Shown here: positions 56,960 through 64,000 of the stretch, in pieces
Numbering within the stretch: the first letter of the stretch is position 1
Layout: each line of letters opens with the position of its first letter
Source: Talpa occidentalis
Lineage: Eukaryota > Chordata > Mammalia > Eulipotyphla > Talpidae
NCBI RefSeq assembly: GCF_014898055.3
Contig: NW_023601104.1
Coordinates: 38,628,210-38,692,209, forward strand
Length of the DNA stretch: 64,000 nt
Direction of reading: 5' to 3'
Program-made: the position numbers and the translations under genes
Notes under the pieces: generated by a model
Told to the model about the DNA's origin: nothing
The model's input: the letters and a program-made list of their open reading frames with translations, nothing else
Database searches by the model: none

Positions 56960-59900
56960 CTATTTTTCTTTTTCTTTCTGGCTTATTTTGCTGAGCATGA
57001 TTCCTTCCAGCGCCATCCATGTTGCTGCAAATTGCATGTGTTTATCTTTGTTGAATGCTGAGTAATATTCCATGGTATATATGTACCACATCTTCTTGAT
57101 CCAGTCATCTATTTTTGGGCATTTGGGCTGTTTCCAAAGCTTAGTTATTGTAAATAGTGCTGCTATAAACATAGGGGTGCAGGTGTTCTTTGGAATTGAT
57201 GTTTCTGTGTCCTTTGGGTAAATACCTAGGAGTGGGATTGCTGGATCATATGGAAGCTCTATGTTTAGTAGGTCCAGAAATCTCCACACAGCTCTCCATA
57301 GTGATTGGACCAGTTTGTACTCCCACCAACAGTGCAGAAGAGTTCCTTTTTCTCCACACCCTCGCCAACATTTGTTGTTGCTAGTTTTTTTAATATGTGC
57401 CATTCTCACTGGTGTGAGATGGTATCTCATGGTAGTTTTGATTTGCATTTCCCTGATGACAAGTGATGTTGAACATTTTTTCATATGTCTGTTGGCCATT
57501 TGCATTTCCTCTTCAGAGAAGTTTCTTTTTAGCTCTTCTGCCCATTTTTTGACTGGGTTATTTTCTTTGTTGTTGCTGAGTCTCATCAGCTCTTTACAGA
57601 TTTTTGTGATCAGTCCTTTATCATTAGTGTTGGGTGCAAAAATGTTCTCCCAGTTGGTGGGGTTTCTCTTTGTTTTTGTTATTGTCTCTTTTGCTGTGCA
57701 AAAGCTCTTTAATTTGATGTAGTCCCAGCTGTTGATCTTTGCCTTCACTATCACTGCTTTGGGTGATGTGTCTGTAAAGATGTCTTTGATATGCAAATCA
57801 CGTAGTGTTTCACCTATATTTCCTTCTATGTATTTTATGGTTTCAGGTCTTATGTCTAGTTCTTTAATCCATTTTGAGTTGATTTTTGTGTATGGTGTGA
57901 GGTAGTGGTCAAGCTTCATTCTTTTGCATGTAGCAACCCAGTTTTCCCAGCACCATTTATTGAACAAACTTTCTTTGCTCCAATGCATAGTCTTTGCTCC
58001 TTTGTCAAAGATTAGTTGACCATAAATCTGTGGGTTTATTTCTGGATTTTCTATTCGATTCCATTGGTCTGTATGTCTGTTCTTGTTCCAATACCATGCA
58101 GTTTTGATGATTATGGCTTTGTAGTATAGTTTGAAGTCTGGGAGTGTGATGCCTCCATTTCCTTCTTTTTTTTCAGTAGAGCTTTGGCTATTTGGGGTTT
58201 TTGGTGATTCCATATGAATTTCATCAATAATTGTTCTATTTCTTTGAAGAATGACATTGAAATTTTGATTGGAATAGCAATGAATCTGTATATTGCTTTT
58301 GATAAGATGGCCATTTTAATAATGTTTATTCTTCCAATCCATGAGCAGGGGATGTCTTTCCATTTCTTTGTGTCTTCTTCTATTTCTTTTAAAAGTGTTT
58401 TATAGTTTTCTTTGTATAGGTCCTTTACCTCTTTTGTTAGATTTATTCCCAAATATTTGATTTTTTTTGTTTCGATAATTAAAGGGATTTTTTTTTTGAT
58501 TTCTTCTTCTTCAGATTTATTGTTTGTGTATAGGAAGGCTACTGACTTTTGCGTGTTGATTTTGTATCCTGCCACTTTACTGAATTGATTGATGAGTTGA
58601 ATTAGTTTTTCTGTGGAGTTTTTGGGGTTCTCTATGTATATTATCATATCATCTGCAAATAGTGATAGTTTGACTTCTTCTTTTCCTATTTGGATTCCTT
58701 GGATGTCTTTCTCTTGTCTTATTGCTCTGGCTAGGACTTCCAGTATTATATTGAAAAGCAGTGGTGAGAGTGGACATCCTTGTCTTGTTCCAGATCTTAA
58801 TGGAATTGCTTTCAGCTTTTCACCATTGAGGATGATACTGGCTGTTGGCTTGTCATATGATGTTGAGGTATGTTCCTTGTATCCCAAAAATTTCAAGGGC
58901 TTTTATCATGAATGGGTGTTGCACTTTGTCAAAAGCTTTCTCAGCATCTATTGATATTATCATATGGTTTTTATATTTCTTTTTGTTGATGTGTTGGATA
59001 ACATTGATTGATTTTCGGATGTTAAACCATCCTTGTGTCCCTGGAATGAATCCTACTTGGTCGTGGTGAATTATCTTATGGATACATTGTTGGATTCTGA
59101 TAGCTAAAATTTTATTGAGGATTTTTGCATCAGTGTTCATTAGGGAGATTGGCCTGTAGTTTTCCTTTTATGTGTTGTCCTTATTCGGTTTTGGTATTAG
59201 TGTAATGTTGGCTTCAAAGAACGTGTTTGGTATTGTCCCTTCCTTCTCAATTTTTTGGAAGAGTTTGTGAAGGATAGGCACTAATTCGTCTCTGAATGTT
59301 TGGTGCAAATCATTTGTAAATCCATCAGGTTCTGGGCTTTTGTTTTGGGGAAGGTTTTTGATTACCATTTCAATTTCGCTGCTTGTAATTGGTCTGTTTA
59401 GGTGTTCTAGTTCTTCTTTATCTGGCTTTGGGTGATTGTAGAGTTGTAGGAATTTGTCCATCTCCTCTAGATTGTTGAACTTGTTTCCATATAACTGTTC
59501 ATAGTAGTTACTGATTATTCTTTTGATTTCTGCTGTGTCCATTGTGATTTCTCCTCTTTCATTGATGATCCTGTTTATTTGTGCTTTCTCCCTTTTTTCC
59601 TTTGTGAGCCTGGCTAGGGGTTTGTCTATTTTATTGATTTTTTCAAAGAACCAGCTCTTGGTTTCATTGATCTTTTGGATTGTTTTTTTAGTTTCAATTT
59701 CATTTATTTCTGCTTTGGTTTTTATTATTTCTTTTCTTCTACTGGTTTTGGGGTTTTTTTGTTGTTCTTTTTCTAGATCTCTGAGCTTCGAGATTAGGTT
59801 GTTTCTTTGAGTTCTTTCTTGTTTCTTGATGTGAGCTTCTATTGCTATATATTTTCCTCTTATTACTGATTTTGCTGTATCCCATACATTTAGGATATTG

Positions 59901-60750
59901 GTGTCCTCCTTGTCATTCAATTCAAAGAATTTTTTAATTTCTTCTTTGATCTCCTCGTTAGTCCAGTGGTCTTCCTGTAGTGTGGTTTTTAATCTCCATG
60001 AGGTAGGATAGTTCCTTGCCTTCTTTTTATGGTTTATTTCTAGTTTGATGCCTTCATGGTCAGAAAAGATGGTTGGTATGATTTCAATCTTGGTGTATCT
60101 GTTGATGTTTGTCTTGTGCCCCAGTATGTGATCGATGCTGGAGAATGATCCATGTGCGCTTGAGAAAAATGTGTACTCTGTTTTTTGGGGGGTTTAGTGT
60201 TCTATAGATATCTGTTAAGCCCAAATGCTCTAGGTCCTTATTTAGAGCTTTAGTTTCTTTACTTATTTTTTGTCTTGTTGATCTATCCATTGTTGATAGT
60301 GGTGTGTTGAAGTCTCCCACTACGTATGTGTTTTCTCTGATGTCTGTTTGTTTTCAGAGAGGACAACAGTTGTCTGATATATTTTGGTGCTCCTTCATTT
60401 GGTGAGTATATGTTAATGAGTGTTATTTCTTCTTGAAGTATTGTCCCCTTGATCATAATGTAGTGACCATTGGGGTCTCTTTTTATTTTTTTGAGTTTGA
60501 AGTCTGTTTTATCTGATATAAGTATAGCTGTTCCTGCTTTCTTTTTTGGCCCATTTGCTTGTAGGATTGTTTTCCATCCTTTAACTTTGAGCCTATTTTT
60601 ATCTTTTGTAGCTAAATGTGTTTCCTGGAGACAGCAAAAGGTTGGGTTTTGTTTCTTAATCCAGGCTGCAACTCTGTGTCTTTTTATTGAACAGTTTAGT
60701 CCATTTACATTTAGAGTTAATATTGATATGTTAGCATCTGTATTTGCCAT
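56960..60750 (-). pseudogene. L1 ORF2, disrupted (endonuclease/reverse transcriptase)
   Basis: Domain order on the minus strand: endonuclease from MANTDANISIL (60750), reverse transcriptase with DQVGFIPG near 59055, the FADD catalytic motif near 58650, and the C-terminal domain to 56960. Frame breaks lie near 60300, between about 60080 and 59930, at about 59167 (stop), near 58880 and near 58170. The final dozen residues are also lost to a stop. Longest intact pieces are 417 (56960-58213), 261 and 250 residues. These few lesions mark a fairly young copy. Confidence 0.92.
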
Positions 60751-60820
60751 TGTGTTTGTCTTTCCTTTGATTTTATTTATTTATTCTTTTAATAACTTTT
60801 TTTTTTGGTCTTCTTCGTTG

Positions 60821-61909
60821 TTATTCGTCCCTCTGAGATTCTGGCTTTAGGATTCCTTGTAGTATTTTTTGGAGTGGGGGTTTAGTTGTAATGAAATTCC
60901 AGAGTTTCTCTTTGTCTGGGAAGGTCCTTATTCTTTCTTCATAGAGGAAGGAGAGCTTTGCGGGATAGAGTATTCTTGGTTGGTATCTGTTTTCTTGGAG
61001 TCTGTTGACTATGTCCTTCCACTCTCTCCTTGCCCGGAGTGTTTCTTCAGAGAAGTCTGATATCAGCCTGATTGGTTTTCCTTTGAATGTTATCTGTTTC
61101 TTCCCTCTTGTCAGCTTCATTATTTTTTCCTTGTCCTGGATTCTTGGGAGCTTTACTATTATGTGTCTTGCTGTGTTTTTCCTTTCGTCGTGGAAGTTTG
61201 GTGTTCTTGCTTCTTGTATATCAATTTTCAGCTCCTTCTTCGCATTTAGGAAGTTCTCTTCAATTATCTCCTGGAATATTTTCTCTGTTCCTACATCTCT
61301 CTCCTCTCCTTCTGGAATTCCTATAACTCTTATATTTCCTTTCCTCATGGAGTCAGATAGTTCCCGAAGTCTTTCTTCATTCTTTTTCCTTCGTACTTCT
61401 CTTTCCTTTTCTGTTTTGGTTCTTTTTATTTCTGTGTCTTCAAGAGTACTTATTCGTTCTTCCATTTCATCTATTCTGCTTTCATTGCTTTTCCCAGAGT
61501 TCTTTAGTTCCTCCATTAATTCTTTGATCTCTTGCATTTCTTTTACTTCCCTCTTTAGGGACTCAATTTCATTCTTCTGACCATAGTTTTCCCTCTTTAG
61601 GGACTCAATTTCCTTCTTCTGATCATTGTTTTCCTTTATGACTTCTGTCACTTTTTTAATCATGGTAATTTTAAATTCTCTTTCTGGAAGGCTCAGAAGT
61701 TCTTCCAAGTTACTGTCGTTGCAATCTGGAGGGTGGTTTTCTTTTTGTGGTGTGCTTCTTTCCTGAGGTGTTGTTAGGTTGCGTGTGGTTCTTCTACTCC
61801 CTACTGTCTGTTTTCTAATTTGTCGTATGCATTGGGACACTGTGTTGCTCGGACTGGCCAGCATCTTGGGTGAACTTCTCCGCTCCCCTCTGGCTCCTCC
61901 AGGAACCAT
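60821..61909 (-). CDS. L1 ORF1 protein, apparently intact
   Basis: A 362-residue uninterrupted frame. ORF1p forms trimers and binds L1 RNA in cytoplasmic particles needed for retrotransposition. Order: basic N-terminus (1-70), long coiled coil (about 75-200, Glu/Lys/Leu-rich heptads), an RRM-type segment beginning NIRVIGIPEG near 207, and a C-terminal RNA-binding domain ending KPESQRDE. The start may be Met1 or Met16. The coiled coil holds a tandem 14-residue duplication. Length is usual for mammalian ORF1. Expression is unknown, and the partner ORF2 of this copy is broken, so it could only act in trans. Confidence 0.88.
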   Translation of the reverse strand: MVPGGARGERRSSPKMLASPSNTVSQCIRQIRKQTVGSRRTTRNLTTPQERSTPQKENHPPDCNDSNLEELLSLPEREFKITMIKKVTEVIKENNDQKKEIESLKRENYGQKNEIESLKREVKEMQEIKELMEELKNSGKSNESRIDEMEERISTLEDTEIKRTKTEKEREVRRKKNEERLRELSDSMRKGNIRVIGIPEGEERDVGTEKIFQEIIEENFLNAKKELKIDIQEARTPNFHDERKNTARHIIVKLPRIQDKEKIMKLTRGKKQITFKGKPIRLISDFSEETLRARREWKDIVNRLQENRYQPRILYPAKLSFLYEERIRTFPDKEKLWNFITTKPPLQKILQGILKPESQRDE

Positions 61910-63195
61910 CTCTGGCTTCTGGGGGAGCTTTCTGCTGGTTTTAGGCAGTCTTTACTGAAGAAATGCCCCTGTTCTAAAATGGCGAAGCGGGACGCAGTCC
62001 CTGTGCATCTGGTCTCAGGCACACTCTTCTGCGTGCCCGGTCTGCCCCGGACGTGGGTGCCTGCTCCCTCTGTGGGCTCAGACTGCTGGTCGGAAGGGGC
62101 CTGGCGTGCGCTAACTTCCCAGCTGGCCACTGGGTCCTCCAGAAGCCGTCTGCCGTTTTCAAGAAGTCTTTTCTTAAGAAATTTCCCTGTTCTATGGGGT
62201 GTTAGTGACTTTTTTTCTGGTCGCTAGGTGGCGCCAGAGATCTCTCCTATTGTCCTTGGGGGGCTGTTTTTCAACCCCCCCACCCCCGTGGGACAGGGAA
62301 CAGAGCGAGAATGGTAGGGTAAACCTCAACAGCTTTGGGGTGCTGTGTCTGCCTTATGCCCCACCGTCGTGGAGAACCCACGCCCCGAATTTCGTGCCCC
62401 GGGTCTCAGTTCCAAAGCCCTCAGGTCCAGGACGCGGGCTGTAGCCCAGTTCAGTGGTGCGGGAATGGAGCCTTTTGCACCCCACTCCCGTGCCTGGGCG
62501 CCTGGTTCCTGCTTACTCAGTGAGGGACTTTCACCTCAGTGAGGGCCTCCGCACGTCTCCCCGCAAGCCTAGGTCGCAGGCGCGGGGACCTGGGCAGCCG
62601 CGATCCCGATCCGCGTTTACTTTTCAAGCGCGCCAAGCGCTGCTTTTCCACGCAAGCTTACCGGCAGCCTGGGCTGTGTGCAGGTCTCCTGGGGTCTTTG
62701 TTCTTCTCTAATGGCGCCCAGAGCCGTTCGCTCACCGCCGCGGCGAATCCTGCAGGGTTCTCCACAGCTCCCGTTCATGGGGTGTGGTGGCTGCAATAGT
62801 TCCTTTCCACTCACAGTCCCGCTTGCTGCGTAGTTTGTTATTGTTGGTCGTTTCAGTTTGTTGTTTTCCTCCTCTCTGCTGGTCGGAGAGTGCCGACTTT
62901 GTGGGTGGGGGAGGGGAGCAGGGTTCTGCGCTTTCCTCCCTTCTAGTCCTCTTTTATGGCAACTTTCTTCTTCGGGCAGTTTGCTGGAGTCTTCCGTTTA
63001 TCTTCCATGTCCCAGTTCTCACTGGGACCTGCCGCTTTTCCTCCCTATTAACTTTTTTTTTTAATGGGAGATCTTACTCACAGCGTCTCCTCACCGCCAT
63101 CATTCCCCCTAACTTTTATTGCTTATTTGCTACATGATTTTATTCACCCACTAAAACATAATTTAAATGTACCTGTTTTAAAACTTCACATAATT

Positions 63196-63516
63196 GGGCC
63201 TCCCTGGTGGCGCAGCGGTTGAGCGCTGGGTTGCGAAGCTGCCTGCAGCCTATACAGCGCCAGTTCCATCCCCGGCTGCTCCCCGGCCACTGGAGGAGGG
63301 TCCCACATGGCACGCAGATCTCTCCTGCTGCCCGCTGCTCCCCTCAGCAGTGTACTTCGGTTCTTCTGCCTGCTCTGCTCCCTGCTCTGGCTCTGGTGAA
63401 TTCTCTCACCCTCCCGCGCTTCTGACTATACCCAGTGCATGTATAAACAAAACAAACAAACAAATAAAATAAATAAATAAATAAAAACATGCCTCTATAA
63501 AAAAATAAAATAAAAT
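63196..63516 (+). mobile_element. Young tRNA-derived SINE (Rhin-1-like) with target duplication
   Basis: The cleanest tRNA-like head in the window (gggcctccctggtggcgcag), with the body and a long A-rich tail of AAAC/AAAT/AAAAT units. The direct repeat aaaacttcacataattg flanks it at 63180-63196 and 63517-63533. Confidence 0.95.
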
Positions 63517-63533
63517 AAAACTTCACATAATTG

Positions 63534-64000
63534 AGTTCATATTTAATAAACTGTTATTTAATACATGTTTTAAATGTATTTTTAATAATTTAATAATTTA
63601 AACTATTTTTATTAATATTTCCTTTATATACAGTAGAATTCACTACTTAAATTCACTTTGAACAGCTTTTTTCTTACGTATTTTTGAAACTCTGTTATTA
63701 GATATATTCTACATTTGAAATTTTTATTTCTTCCTGAAGGAATAACAGCTTTTGATGATGCAATGTCCTTCTTTATGTTCCTCATTCTGAAATCTGCTTT
63801 GTCTCATATTAATAAAACAACTCAAAATTTCTTTTGATTAATGTTTGCATAGCATATCTTTTTCCAACATTTTAATTTATCTTGCATTTTTATTTGAAAT
63901 GAATTTCCTTTAGGCAGCATATTGTTAATCTTCCCCCCCTTCCCCAATTCACAGCCTTGGTCTTTTAATTGATGTCTTTGACCATTTGTACTTAATCTCT
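63534..64000. other. AT-rich intergenic end, probable old L1 text
   Basis: Wording such as tgatgcaatgtccttctttat and attctgaaatctgctttgtc near 63757-63800 resembles minus-strand L1 ORF2. Too diverged and cut by the window edge to delimit. Confidence 0.45.

Larger units (their letters stand above)
56741..63098 (-). mobile_element. Full-length LINE-1 with open ORF1 and target duplication
   Basis: A 6.36-kb minus-strand L1: GC-rich 5' UTR (61910-63098), ORF1, spacer, ORF2, 3' UTR and short A-tail. An 18-bp direct repeat atcattccccctaacttt at 56723-56740 and 63099-63116 brackets it exactly. ORF1 has no stops, while ORF2 is broken at about five points, so the copy is recently arrived but not autonomous. 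Nearly the whole length aligns with the L1 at 1-6222. Confidence 0.97.

Noticed and set aside
57261..57722. 153-codon plus-strand frame, repeated at 41882-42343
   Set aside because: It is antisense to L1 ORF2 in both places and opens because of L1 composition.

Overview
This is nuclear DNA from a placental mammal. It is AT-rich, has no bacterial-style operons, and is dominated by LINE-1, tRNA-derived SINE, L2/MIR and LTR debris around a tandem cluster of intronless-coding olfactory receptor (OR) genes, all on the + strand. The SINE, present at least 13 times, has a tRNA-like head starting gggcctccctggtgg and a conserved body around ctcagcagtgtattt. I do not see this structure in primate, rodent, bovine or equine genomes. 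It resembles the Rhin-1 family of horseshoe and leaf-nosed bats, so a rhinolophoid bat is my best guess (inference, about 50%). No BovB, Alu, B1/B2 or equine-type SINE was seen.

Layout: 1-6222 is a full-length but decayed LINE-1 (+). 6223-12550 is old repeats and unique intergenic DNA. OR genes follow at 12689-13630, 19221-20165, 26336-27262 and 33497-34432. A frameshifted OR pseudogene lies at about 34600-35486, and further OR genes at 44742-45659 and 51389-52324. From 46770 to 48775 two related LTR-like copies and a second LTR type are stacked. 56741-63098 is a second full-length LINE-1 (-), with an open ORF1, a broken ORF2 and an 18-bp target-site duplication.

All six intact receptors and the pseudogene belong to OR family 11. 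Two are OR11G-type (26336 and 33497, the latter most like OR11G2), one is OR11H6-like (44742) and one OR11H4/OR11H7-like (51389). The first two are OR11 members I cannot name. The order OR11G - OR11H6 - OR11H4/7 matches human 14q11.2 as I recall it, so this is probably the orthologous cluster. Each gene has a splice acceptor 6-23 nt before its coding start, the usual OR layout of untranslated 5' exon(s) plus one coding exon. A homologous non-coding island upstream of both OR11G genes, carrying a TATA-like element and, in one copy, an Olf/EBF-like core, is the best promoter candidate.

No previously undescribed system is evident. The more interesting signals are the mosaic gene-conversion pattern between the OR11G copies, in-frame indels in two receptors, the apparent loss of the N-terminal sequon in the OR11H6-like gene, a perfect 22-bp inverted repeat around an (AAAT)n microsatellite, a twin-primed LINE-1 with a SINE at its duplicated target site, and a two-heptad duplication in the LINE-1 ORF1 coiled coil.
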